Shown in pieces: positions 1-8,142 of a DNA stretch of 64,000 bases. Made by a program: the position numbers and the translations under genes. The notes beneath the pieces were generated by a model, which searched no databases, had not been told where the DNA came from, and was given only the letters and a program-made list of their open reading frames with translations. The DNA comes from Flavobacterium pokkalii. GTDB taxonomy: Bacteria > Bacteroidota > Bacteroidia > Flavobacteriales > Flavobacteriaceae. The stretch spans positions 215,288 through 279,287 of the forward strand of contig NZ_NASZ01000003.1 in assembly GCF_014596575.1 (NCBI RefSeq). The letters are read 5' to 3'. Numbering within the stretch: position 1 is the first letter of the stretch; each line of letters starts with the position of its first letter.

Positions 1-1738
1 CTACATGTACTGGAGGTATTTAATGTGGAACTTCGTTGGACGTCAAAGCGACAATCAGGGAAGATACGGTAACCAGGACGGTAACTGGCTAAGTGGTATT
101 AATTTTATCGACACTTTGCACCTGGGTTCTCAGGACAACCTGCCTGAAGATGCTTTAAACAACAAAGGACGAAATGTATATTACTTTATTCCTTTTATTT
201 TAGGATTAATAGGTTTAATGTTTCATGCCCAAAAAGACCTAAAAAGCTTTTATGTTTTATTGGTTTTATTTCTTTTCACAGGACTTGCATTAAAAATCTA
301 CCTAAACGAAAGACCTTTTGAGCCTAGAGAAAGAGACTACGCTTTAGTAGGTTCATTCTATGTTTTTGCAATTTGGATTGGATTAGGTGTTTATTCTTTA
401 TACGAGAGCGCTAAAAAATACGTATCTCCAAAACTTATAGGCCCGGCAATTGTAGCCGCATCATTATTAGGTGCTCCTGTTATTATGGCTTCCCAAAATT
501 GGGATGACCACGACCGTTCAGGCAAATATACAGCATTAGCAATGGCTAAAGCTTACTTAAGTTCCTGCGACCCAAACGCTATTTTATTTACTATTGGAGA
601 CAATGACACTTTCCCGCTTTGGTACGCTCAGGAAATTGAAGGCTACCGTACCGATATAAAAATCGTAAACACCAGCCTTTTCATGACCGATTGGTATATT
701 GATCAAATGAAGAGAAAAACATACGAATCAGATCCGTTACCTATTTCGTTTACACACGATCAATATGTAGGGGATAAATTAGATTATGTTGTAAATATTC
801 CAAAAATAAAAAGCCGTTGGAGCGTAAAAGGATTGATGGACTTTATCAAACATCCTAAATCGACTGTAGAAATGCAAAACGGACAAACCATCCATTTCTA
901 CCCAACTAATCAGGTTCGAATTCCGGTTGATAAAAACACCATCATCAAAAACAAAATCGTTGCAGCCAAAGACTACGATTCCATCGTTCCTTATATCGAT
1001 ATCGACATTAAAGGAGGCGCTTTATACAAAAATCGATTGATGATGCTGGATTTAGTTGCCAATAACAACTGGAAACGACCTATTTATTTCAGTGGAGGTG
1101 CTTTTGACGACGAAGAGTACCTTTGGATGAAAGATTACCTGCAATTGGACGGAATGGTTTACAAATTAATCCCTGTTAAAACCACCATTCCTAAAGACGG
1201 AAATCCTATGGAAATGGGAAAAATTGATTCGGACAAAATGTATAATATTATCATGAGTTGGGATTGGGGTAACAGCGATGGCGACATTTACCACGATCCG
1301 GAAACCCGTCGTGAAAGCATCACTTACCGAACTAATCTTTCCCGATTAATGGATCAATTAATTAAAGAAGGTAAAATTGACAAGGCTAAAAAAGTAATCG
1401 ACTTAGCCATGCAAAAAATGCCGGTAGATAAATTTGGTTACTATTCCTTGCTAGAACCTTTCACTAACGGTTATTATCTGGTAGGCGAAAAAGCAAAAGC
1501 CCATGATTTACTAAACAAATTGGTAGGCAAATACAAAGAAAACCTGAACTATTACAGCAAAATGAGTGCTTCAGACCAATCGGATTTAGCCATAGATATT
1601 GTAACCGATATTGAGCGCTACAGAGCCTTATTAGAAGTAATGAAGAAAAACAACGATACAGCTTTCTTCCAAAAACACCGAGCCGTATTCAATACTTATA
1701 TTGATGTTTTCCACCGTTTTGGCAGAGACAAAGAATAA
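1..1738 (+). CDS. DUF2723 family membrane protein, C-terminal part (5' end outside window)
   Basis: The reading frame is already open at the window edge, so the N-terminus is missing; 577 residues are visible. Four hydrophobic segments lie at about residues 60-76, 80-98, 114-131 and 144-161. A long soluble C-terminal part follows, rich in Trp/Tyr/Asp, with a helical TPR-like end. Motifs such as NERPFEPRERDYALVGSF and GDNDTFPLWYAQE are those I associate with the DUF2723 family (glycosyltransferase family 117-like), large Bacteroidota inner-membrane proteins probably handling lipid-linked sugars. Family assignment is confident; the reaction is not known to me. A strong hairpin follows the stop codon. 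Confidence 0.8.
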   Translation, partial: YMYWRYLMWNFVGRQSDNQGRYGNQDGNWLSGINFIDTLHLGSQDNLPEDALNNKGRNVYYFIPFILGLIGLMFHAQKDLKSFYVLLVLFLFTGLALKIYLNERPFEPRERDYALVGSFYVFAIWIGLGVYSLYESAKKYVSPKLIGPAIVAASLLGAPVIMASQNWDDHDRSGKYTALAMAKAYLSSCDPNAILFTIGDNDTFPLWYAQEIEGYRTDIKIVNTSLFMTDWYIDQMKRKTYESDPLPISFTHDQYVGDKLDYVVNIPKIKSRWSVKGLMDFIKHPKSTVEMQNGQTIHFYPTNQVRIPVDKNTIIKNKIVAAKDYDSIVPYIDIDIKGGALYKNRLMMLDLVANNNWKRPIYFSGGAFDDEEYLWMKDYLQLDGMVYKLIPVKTTIPKDGNPMEMGKIDSDKMYNIIMSWDWGNSDGDIYHDPETRRESITYRTNLSRLMDQLIKEGKIDKAKKVIDLAMQKMPVDKFGYYSLLEPFTNGYYLVGEKAKAHDLLNKLVGKYKENLNYYSKMSASDQSDLAIDIVTDIERYRALLEVMKKNNDTAFFQKHRAVFNTYIDVFHRFGRDKE

Positions 1739-1757
1739 GTAAAACTCAAAAATCATA

Positions 1758-1803
1758 AAAAAATGTAGCAATCCCAACAAAACAAGATTGCTACATTTTT
1801 TTT
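1758..1803 (+). terminator. Intrinsic terminator after DUF2723 gene
   Basis: AATGTAGCAATC pairs with GATTGCTACATT around a 12-base loop and is followed by a run of eight T. It sits 20 bases after the stop codon. Confidence 0.8.
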
Positions 1804-1828
1804 ATCTTTAATATCAAATGATTTTCAG

Positions 1829-2482
1829 ATGAAACCCTATTGGATAAAAACCCACCAAATCATCAAAAAACTATTCTCTAATTTTGTTTGGGACATCCCC
1901 AATAACGAAAACAAAGTTTACCTTACTTTTGATGACGGTCCCACTCCTGAAATAACCGAATGGGTTTTAGCAGAATTAGAAAAACACAATGCCAAAGCTA
2001 CTTTTTTCTGCATTGGTAAAAATATTATTGCGCATCCCGAAATCTTCACTAAAATTATTGAAAAAGGGCACAGTATAGGCAATCACACCCACAATCATTT
2101 GAACGGTTGGAAAACTGAAACGGATGATTATATTGAAAACTTTCAATTATGCGAAAACATCATTTCCAATCATAAATCTAAAATTTTAAATCTAAAATCT
2201 AAAATCTTTCGTCCGCCTTACGGCAAAATTAAGCCAGCTCAATCTAAAAAATTAAGACAACTAGGCTACAAAATAATCATGTGGGATGTTCTAAGCGCCG
2301 ATTTTGACCAAAATATCAGTAAAGAAGAATGTTTGAATAATGCGGTTAATCATATTCAATCCGGTAGTATTGTCGTTTTTCACGACAGTGTAAAAGCTTT
2401 TAAAAAGCTGGAATATGTTTTACCCAGAGTGTTAAAACATTTAACTCAAAACAACTTTAAGCTTGAAGCAATTCGCTTTTAA
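1829..2482 (+). CDS. Polysaccharide deacetylase (NodB/CE4 family)
   Basis: 217 residues carrying the CE4 signatures in order: TFDDGP at 33-38 (catalytic Asp and metal Asp), HTHNH at 86-90 (metal His pair) and RPPYG at 128-132. The protein should remove acetyl groups from an N-acetylated glycan such as peptidoglycan or an exopolysaccharide. No clear signal peptide is visible, only a moderately hydrophobic N-terminus, so location is uncertain. Residues 116-127 (KSKILNLKSKIF) are encoded by an AAATCTAAAAT-type repeat seen elsewhere in spacers of this window, so this loop between motifs 2 and 3 looks repeat-derived. The stop codon shares TTAA with the stop of the convergent thioredoxin gene. Confidence 0.88.
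   Translation: MKPYWIKTHQIIKKLFSNFVWDIPNNENKVYLTFDDGPTPEITEWVLAELEKHNAKATFFCIGKNIIAHPEIFTKIIEKGHSIGNHTHNHLNGWKTETDDYIENFQLCENIISNHKSKILNLKSKIFRPPYGKIKPAQSKKLRQLGYKIIMWDVLSADFDQNISKEECLNNAVNHIQSGSIVVFHDSVKAFKKLEYVLPRVLKHLTQNNFKLEAIRF
2174..2206 (+). repeat. AAATCTAAAAT low-complexity repeat inside deacetylase gene
   Basis: Three imperfect copies of AAATCTAAAAT in tandem within the coding sequence. The reverse-complement form (GATTTTAGATTT) occurs at 29905-29932 and 60077-60110. Confidence 0.6.
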
Positions 2483-2775
2483 AGCTGCTCCTGAACAATT
2501 GTAATTAACGAATTAGCATCTAATTCTCCGGATTGTCTCCAAACCATCTGACCGTTTTTATACACCATTAAGGTTGGTAATCCTTTAATTCGCAATGCTT
2601 CAGCAAGTTCCTGATTTTTATCCACATCAATTTTAATCACTTTTGCTTTATCGCCTAAAGCTGCCGCAACATCTCTTATCACTTCATGCATAGAAACTGA
2701 AGATTCGTTCCAATCGGTGTAGAAATCAATCAACACTGGTACTTGTGCACTTATTAGTTCTCCAAATTTTGACAT
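2479..2775 (-). CDS. Thioredoxin-fold protein lacking both active-site cysteines
   Basis: 98 residues with the classic thioredoxin layout: VLIDFYTDW at about 14-22, KVIKIDVDKN at 45-54 and the cis-proline GLPTLMVYKNG at 64-74. The WCGPC active site is replaced by WNESS, and the whole protein has no cysteine, so it cannot do dithiol-disulfide exchange. The likely roles are therefore a binding or chaperone function, as for other redox-dead thioredoxin folds; this is inference. Single gene with its own -7 box on the minus strand at 2829-2836. Its stop codon overlaps that of the convergent deacetylase. Confidence 0.85.
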   Translation of the reverse strand: MSKFGELISAQVPVLIDFYTDWNESSVSMHEVIRDVAAALGDKAKVIKIDVDKNQELAEALRIKGLPTLMVYKNGQMVWRQSGELDANSLITIVQEQL

Positions 2776-2828
2776 AAAACCAACGAATTATTTTTTTAAA
2801 TCTAAGAAAAAATTATTTTTCTTTCATA

Positions 2829-2836
2829 CAAATGTA
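2829..2836 (-). promoter_or_regulatory. -7 promoter box for thioredoxin-fold gene
   Basis: On the minus strand this reads TACATTTG, matching TAnnTTTG; the predicted transcript start is about 45 bases before the ATG. No good -33 TTG was found. Confidence 0.4.
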
Positions 2837-2850
2837 GCATTTTTAACGAA

Positions 2851-4083
2851 TTATGCTACTTTCTCCCCTTTTTTTAGTTCGATAACCGTAATTTCGGGCA
2901 TAATTCCTACTCTGCCGGGATAAGCATGAAAACCAAAGCCTCGATTTACATACACATAACGCCCCAAATGCTCATACAAACCAGCCCATTGTTTATAGAC
3001 ATATTGCGCCAAACTCCATTTAAAATAGCCGGGAATTTCAATCCCAAACTGCATGCCGTGTGTATGTCCGGAAAGTGTAAGATGATAATTCATATCATCA
3101 TTTTTCACCTCGTATTCCCAATGGCTCGGATCGTGACTCATCAGAATTTTAAACTCATTTCCTCTCAAGCCTTCAGAGGCTTTTTCTAAATCGCCGGCCT
3201 GCTTAAAGTTTTTTCCCCAGTTTTCCACCCCTACTAAAGCAATTTTATCCTTTCCTTTTTTGATAAAAGTATGCTCGTTCAACAATAACTGAAAACCAAT
3301 TTGCCCGTACAAATCTTTAATTTCTTTAAAATTCTGATCTTTGGCAGTCTGTGAAGGCCAAGTCACATATTCACCATAATCATGATTACCCAGAACGGAA
3401 AATTTACCATATTCGTGTGTTTTGATACGATTAAAAGTTTCAACCCACGGATGCATTTCGGTAGCATGTGTATTTACAATATCTCCGGTAAACAAAATCA
3501 TATCCGAATTTTGCTCGTTCACCAAATCAATAGCATAATTAATTTTGTCCGCATTATCAAAACTTCCGGAATGCACATCCGAAATTTGAGTAATCGTAAA
3601 ACCATCAAAAGCATCCGGCAAATCAGGGAAAAAGATACGTTGTTTAATTACTTTATAATTGTATTTCCCTATCGTCACACCATAAATCAGCGACAAAAAA
3701 GGCACAGCTGCCAATCCCAATCCCAGCTGACTCACAAATTTTCTTCGGCTAGGAAGAAATCCTTCATTGCTGTTCTCTACAAAATAATTCACCGACCCCA
3801 TAACCAGCCTGAAAATATCTTCGGTCAACAACACAACGGCCAACACAATTTTAGGTACATAAACCACCAGCATCAATCCCATCACAAACATCGTTTGCTT
3901 GGTTTGCCCTACGGAACGATCGAAATTCATAAAACCGTAAATAATATAAATTAAAATCGCCAGACTTAACACAGCGTATCCAATCAAAAACCATTTATCT
4001 TTCAGAATTGTTTTGAAAGCCTGAAAAGCATACAATTCGATTATAAAAAGAAATACTATAAAAAATAGCAACCTAAAACCCAT
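2851..4083 (-). CDS. Membrane-anchored metallophosphoesterase (YkuE-like)
   Basis: 410 residues. Three N-terminal hydrophobic helices (about 4-20, 32-50, 66-88) are followed at 112-130 by SRRKFV plus a hydrophobic stretch, which resembles a twin-arginine (Tat) signal. The calcineurin-like phosphoesterase domain then shows all metal-binding blocks: DVHSG at 169-173, GD at 200-201, GNHD at 232-235, SHDP at 317-320 and GHTHG at 339-343. It should hydrolyse phosphoester bonds on the outer face of the inner membrane. YkuE-type proteins are known Tat substrates, which fits the internal motif. Upstream lies an 11-bp perfect inverted repeat (4120-4146). Confidence 0.87.
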   Translation of the reverse strand: MGFRLLFFIVFLFIIELYAFQAFKTILKDKWFLIGYAVLSLAILIYIIYGFMNFDRSVGQTKQTMFVMGLMLVVYVPKIVLAVVLLTEDIFRLVMGSVNYFVENSNEGFLPSRRKFVSQLGLGLAAVPFLSLIYGVTIGKYNYKVIKQRIFFPDLPDAFDGFTITQISDVHSGSFDNADKINYAIDLVNEQNSDMILFTGDIVNTHATEMHPWVETFNRIKTHEYGKFSVLGNHDYGEYVTWPSQTAKDQNFKEIKDLYGQIGFQLLLNEHTFIKKGKDKIALVGVENWGKNFKQAGDLEKASEGLRGNEFKILMSHDPSHWEYEVKNDDMNYHLTLSGHTHGMQFGIEIPGYFKWSLAQYVYKQWAGLYEHLGRYVYVNRGFGFHAYPGRVGIMPEITVIELKKGEKVA

Positions 4084-4119
4084 GTCAATACATTTTTTTA
4101 CAAAATAACAACTTCTACC

Positions 4120-4146
4120 GTTTAATTAAGAACTACTTAATTAAAC
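4120..4146. repeat. Perfect 11-bp inverted repeat between divergent genes
   Basis: GTTTAATTAAG and CTTAATTAAAC flank a 5-base loop (AACTA). It lies between the metallophosphoesterase (minus) and the 4256 gene (plus), so it may be a regulator site or a hairpin in the minus-strand leader. There is no T-run typical of a terminator. Confidence 0.5.
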
Positions 4147-4227
4147 TTTAACGGAATCTTGATTTTTTTAAGAATTGAATTGAACCTCCTAGGTTTTAAC
4201 GAATTATTATTTGTAAGAATATTTTAA

Positions 4228-4235
4228 TATATTTG
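4228..4235 (+). promoter_or_regulatory. -7 promoter box for 4256 gene
   Basis: TATATTTG matches TAnnTTTG, with TTTG at 4210-4213 upstream, although the 14-base gap is shorter than usual. It predicts a leader of roughly 15 bases. Confidence 0.45.
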
Positions 4236-4255
4236 AAAGAAAAAACACATCAAAG

Positions 4256-4708
4256 ATGAATATAGCTCTTAATAAACCCTATCATTTTTTCTTTTTAATA
4301 GCCCCTATTATTTTGGCTTTTGGATTTAGTAAATCCAAAGGAATATTTAACATCAATATTCACGACACTTATTTTGTCATCAAGTATGCTCACTTAGGAA
4401 TTATTTTAAGTGTTTTTTATTTTTTACTTGGATTTATTCATTTTTTTATATCAAAAAAAGGCATAGAAATAAGCAATTGGATTATTTATTTGCATACCAT
4501 TTTATCAGTTGGGGGATTAATTTTGATTTGGATATTATCAAAATTAATCAACAATGCGCCCCAACAAAATTTTGAAGAAACACTTAAAATTATGCGCATC
4601 AATGAATATTTGAATTTTAGTTGCATCATACTATTTTTAAGCATGCTTCTTATTCAAGTAATTTTCTTTGTTAGTGTTTTATGGAAATTGGCAAAAAGTA
4701 TATTCTAA
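4256..4708 (+). CDS. Small membrane protein with cytochrome oxidase subunit I-like motif
   Basis: 150 residues, very hydrophobic, with about four membrane segments (10-24, 40-66, 73-97, 120-147). Residues 33-40 read NIHDTYFV, followed by a His-Leu-Gly and a hydrophobic helix. This strongly recalls the HDTYfVvaHfHyv segment of haem-copper oxidase subunit I, but the usual second and third histidines are not there and the protein is only about a quarter of the subunit's length. It is transcribed alone. I do not know a function; it may be a stand-alone relative of one oxidase helix pair rather than a decayed gene, because the frame is intact. Confidence 0.65.
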   Translation: MNIALNKPYHFFFLIAPIILAFGFSKSKGIFNINIHDTYFVIKYAHLGIILSVFYFLLGFIHFFISKKGIEISNWIIYLHTILSVGGLILIWILSKLINNAPQQNFEETLKIMRINEYLNFSCIILFLSMLLIQVIFFVSVLWKLAKSIF

Positions 4709-5264
4709 ATTTTTGATTGATTTTAATTTGACCACTTTCTGGAAGTTGTCAAATTTCTGAGAGTAACCAAATTTTAATTCCTCGCTTCCTCACGAATCCT
4801 TTCGTGTGGTATGTTTAAATCTTTGCAGAGCTACTTGATGAGATCCCTCATTCTTCGGGATGACAAGATTGTGAATAATTGTCTCCCAAAAGAGGTTTCT
4901 ACTAAAAAAACAGAACATTGTACCTTAAAATTTTCACCCGTCCTTAACTTCCGCAGTCGAGTGTCAAATGTTTGAAGAATACGTAAAAAGAAAAGCTGTT
5001 TGAGCGAAGCGAGTTCTTTTCTTTTAGACTCGAGCCGAAGGCGAACAGAGCAAAGCTAATTCGAAAACCAATTTGACCGATGAGGAAGTGTAAGACTTGA
5101 TTTTTTTGTTTCTTTTTTGATCAAGCAAAAAAGAAAAAGCTACTTAACAAGATTAAGATAAAATGACTTTTCATAAACAAACCAATCTCAACAAAGCAAT
5201 TAGAAATAATCATAAAGTAAATTGAATTCTATATTTTTACATTTTAAATTCAATTTATAAATCA
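4709..5264. repeat. 556-base gene-free spacer made of degenerate interspersed repeats
   Basis: No convincing gene. In order: a degenerate copy of the RAYT palindrome (4725-4755); a CACGAA...TTCGTG inverted repeat (about 4786-4811); a GATCCCTCATTCTTCGGGATGAC element (4840-4866), like the 'GGGATCTC/GTCATCCCG' repeats common in many bacterial genomes; a GAGCGAAGCGAG motif (about 5000); and a TTTTTTGATCAAGCAAAAAAG inverted repeat near 5116-5140. The last ~60 bases before polA are A/T-rich and presumably hold its promoter. Confidence 0.55.
4725..4755. repeat. Degenerate copy of RAYT-associated palindrome
   Basis: AATTTGACCACTTT...GGAAGTTGTCAAATT is the same palindrome as at 43606, 44040 and 44310 with two mismatched pairs. 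It lies about 39 kb from the transposase gene. Confidence 0.6.
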
Positions 5265-8108
5265 ATGTCACAAAAACGTCTTTTTCTACTCGATGCCTAT
5301 GCTTTAATTTTTAGAGGGTATTACGCCTTTATCAAAAATCCAAGAATCAATTCTAAAGGCATGGACACTTCGGCCATTATGGGATTTATGAATTCATTAA
5401 TGGATGTGATTAAGCGCGAAAAACCGGATCATCTGGCGGTAGCTTTTGACAAAGGAGGCAGTGATTTACGCAACGAAATGTTCCCGGAATACAAGGCTAA
5501 CCGTGATGCAACTCCCGAGGCTATCAAAATTGCCGTTCCTTATATTCAGGAATTATTGCGCGCCATGCACATTCCTATTATTGAAGTGTCGGGTTACGAA
5601 GCCGACGATTTGATAGGTACGATTGCTAAACAAGCCGAAAAACAAAATTACCAGGTATATATGGTGACTCCGGATAAGGATTTTGCCCAACTGGTAAGCG
5701 AAAATATTTTTATGTACAAGCCTGCCCGAATGGGTAACGGAATCGAAATCTGGGGAATTCCGGAGGTTTTAGAAAAATTTGAAATCGAAAGACCGGATCA
5801 GGTGATTGATTATTTGGGAATGATGGGCGACTCCGCCGATAACATTCCGGGACTACCGGGTGTAGGTGAAAAAACCGCTAAAAAATTCCTGGCCGAATAC
5901 GGTTCGATGGAAAATCTTTTAGCAAATACGCACCAATTAAAAGGGGCTATGAAAACCAAAATAGAAGCCAATGCCGAATTAGGATTATTATCAAAAAAAC
6001 TAGCTACTATCCTATTGGATTGTCCGGTGACTTTTGACGAGAAAGATTATGAATTATCCAAACCTGATGTTGAAAAAACAGATGCTATCTTCAACGAATT
6101 AGAGTTTAGAAGAATGGCAGAACAATTTGATGCGATTTTCAAAAATCCATCACCAGCTTCCGCAAACGTAGAAAACACCGTTGACGAAGCTAAACTTTAC
6201 AAAAAAACATCACCTAAAAACGAAGATCAGTTTGACTTGTTTTCGGCAAGTACTCCGGGTCAGGATGCTGAAATCGCGCACACACAATTTTACAACACAC
6301 TAGAAAACACGCCGCATTCGTACCAAATCATTCAGGGTGATTTAGGAATTCGTTTGCTGTTGCAAAATTTACAAAAACAAACTTCCGTTTGCTTTGACAC
6401 CGAAACCACCGGACTGGATGCTTTGCATGCCGAATTAGTTGGAATGTCATTCTCTTACGAAAAAGGCAAAGGTTTTTATGTTCCGTTTCCGGAAAATCAG
6501 GAAGAAGCAAAAACTTTGGCCGAAAAATTCATTCCGTTTTTTGAAAATCCGAACATTGAAAAAATCGGTCAAAACATCAAATACGATTTAAAAATCCTTG
6601 CTAATTATGGTATTCAAGTAGCCGGAAAATTATTCGACACTATGATTGCGCATTATCTGATTAATCCGGATATGCGACACAACATGGATATTCTGGCAGA
6701 AACTTATTTAAAATATTCCCCGAAATCAATTGAAGATTTGATTGGTAAAAAAGGGAAAAATCAAAAATCGATGCGTGAAGTCGATTTGGAAGATATCAAA
6801 GAATACGCAGCTGAAGATGCCGATATCACTTTGCAACTAAAAGAAGTATTCGCTCTTGATTTGCAAAAAACTGAAACTCAAAAATTATTTGACGAAATCG
6901 AAATTCCGCTTATACCAGTTTTGACAGCCATGGAATCGGAAGGAATTAATCTCGATGTGCCATTTTTGAAAAAAATGTCGGTAGAAATGGCTGCCGAAAG
7001 CAAGGCGCTGGAACAAAAAATATACGAAACTGCCGGAGAAAAATTCAATTTGGCTTCTCCAAAACAACTCGGCGACATTTTATTTGACAAATTAAAAATT
7101 GGCGGTGCCAAACAAAAGAAAACCAAAACCGGACAGTACGCTACCGGAGAGGAAGTATTAAGTTATCTGGCTAACGACCACGAAATTGTACGTGATATTC
7201 TGGAATGGCGCCAAATGGTGAAATTACAAAGCACCTATATTGATGCTTTACCTAATCAGGTGGATGAAAAATCAGGACGCATCCATACCGATTATATGCA
7301 AACTGTTGCTGCAACAGGTCGTTTAAGTTCCAATAATCCAAACTTACAAAACATTCCGATTCGTACCGAAAGAGGACGTCAAATTCGTAAGGCTTTCATT
7401 GCTCGTAACGAAAATTACACGCTGGTTTCTGCCGATTATTCTCAGATTGAATTACGTATTATTGCCGCTTTAAGTGGAGAAGAAAATATGATTAAGGCTT
7501 TCCAAAACAACGAAGACATTCATAAATCTACGGCTTCAAAGGTTTTCAATGTCCCTTTGGACGAAGTAACTCGTGAACAACGTAGCCATGCCAAAACGGT
7601 GAACTTCGGAATAATTTACGGGGTTTCGGCATTTGGACTTTCGAACCAAACCAACCTGAGCCGTTCAGAAAGTGCTGAATTGATTGATGCCTATTACAAA
7701 ACCTACCCGAGATTGAAATCCTTTATTAATGAGCAAATTGATTTTGCCCGAGATCACGGATATGTGCAAACCATTTTAGGACGTCGTCGTTATTTGAAAG
7801 ATATTAATTCCCAAAACGCAGTAGTCAGAGGTGCCGCTGAACGAAATGCAGTAAATGCCCCTATTCAGGGATCTGCTGCCGATATTATCAAAATTGCGAT
7901 GATTAATATTCATCATAAATTGGTTTCCGAAAATTGGAAATCAAAAATGTTATTGCAGGTACATGACGAGCTTGTGTTTGATGTCCATAATGATGAACTG
8001 GAAAAAATCCAACCGATGATTAAAGCCGAAATGGAAAATGCCTTTAAACTGGAAGTTCCTTTGGTAGTCGATTTAGGCATAGGAAAAGACTGGCTGGAAG
8101 CGCATTAA
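5265..8108 (+). CDS. polA: DNA polymerase I
   Basis: 947 residues, full length. The N-terminal 5'-3' exonuclease domain (about 1-290) has DAYALIFRGYYAF, EADDLIG and GDSADNIPG. The 3'-5' proofreading domain (about 340-540) retains DTETTG and the downstream DxxxT/AAEDAD acidic residues, so proofreading looks active. The polymerase domain (about 560-947) has ATGRLSSNNPNLQNIP, motif A SADYSQIELRI, the O-helix RSHAKTVNFGIIYG and motif C VHDELVFDV. It fills gaps and removes RNA primers in replication and repair. It is monocistronic, preceded by a repeat-rich spacer. Confidence 0.98.
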   Translation: MSQKRLFLLDAYALIFRGYYAFIKNPRINSKGMDTSAIMGFMNSLMDVIKREKPDHLAVAFDKGGSDLRNEMFPEYKANRDATPEAIKIAVPYIQELLRAMHIPIIEVSGYEADDLIGTIAKQAEKQNYQVYMVTPDKDFAQLVSENIFMYKPARMGNGIEIWGIPEVLEKFEIERPDQVIDYLGMMGDSADNIPGLPGVGEKTAKKFLAEYGSMENLLANTHQLKGAMKTKIEANAELGLLSKKLATILLDCPVTFDEKDYELSKPDVEKTDAIFNELEFRRMAEQFDAIFKNPSPASANVENTVDEAKLYKKTSPKNEDQFDLFSASTPGQDAEIAHTQFYNTLENTPHSYQIIQGDLGIRLLLQNLQKQTSVCFDTETTGLDALHAELVGMSFSYEKGKGFYVPFPENQEEAKTLAEKFIPFFENPNIEKIGQNIKYDLKILANYGIQVAGKLFDTMIAHYLINPDMRHNMDILAETYLKYSPKSIEDLIGKKGKNQKSMREVDLEDIKEYAAEDADITLQLKEVFALDLQKTETQKLFDEIEIPLIPVLTAMESEGINLDVPFLKKMSVEMAAESKALEQKIYETAGEKFNLASPKQLGDILFDKLKIGGAKQKKTKTGQYATGEEVLSYLANDHEIVRDILEWRQMVKLQSTYIDALPNQVDEKSGRIHTDYMQTVAATGRLSSNNPNLQNIPIRTERGRQIRKAFIARNENYTLVSADYSQIELRIIAALSGEENMIKAFQNNEDIHKSTASKVFNVPLDEVTREQRSHAKTVNFGIIYGVSAFGLSNQTNLSRSESAELIDAYYKTYPRLKSFINEQIDFARDHGYVQTILGRRRYLKDINSQNAVVRGAAERNAVNAPIQGSAADIIKIAMINIHHKLVSENWKSKMLLQVHDELVFDVHNDELEKIQPMIKAEMENAFKLEVPLVVDLGIGKDWLEAH

Positions 8109-8142
8109 GATTTTAGATCTCAATAGCAGTTGGTAGTAAATT

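Noticed and set aside
3382..3954. 190-codon plus-strand open frame
   Set aside because: Antisense to the metallophosphoesterase gene, without a recognisable domain.
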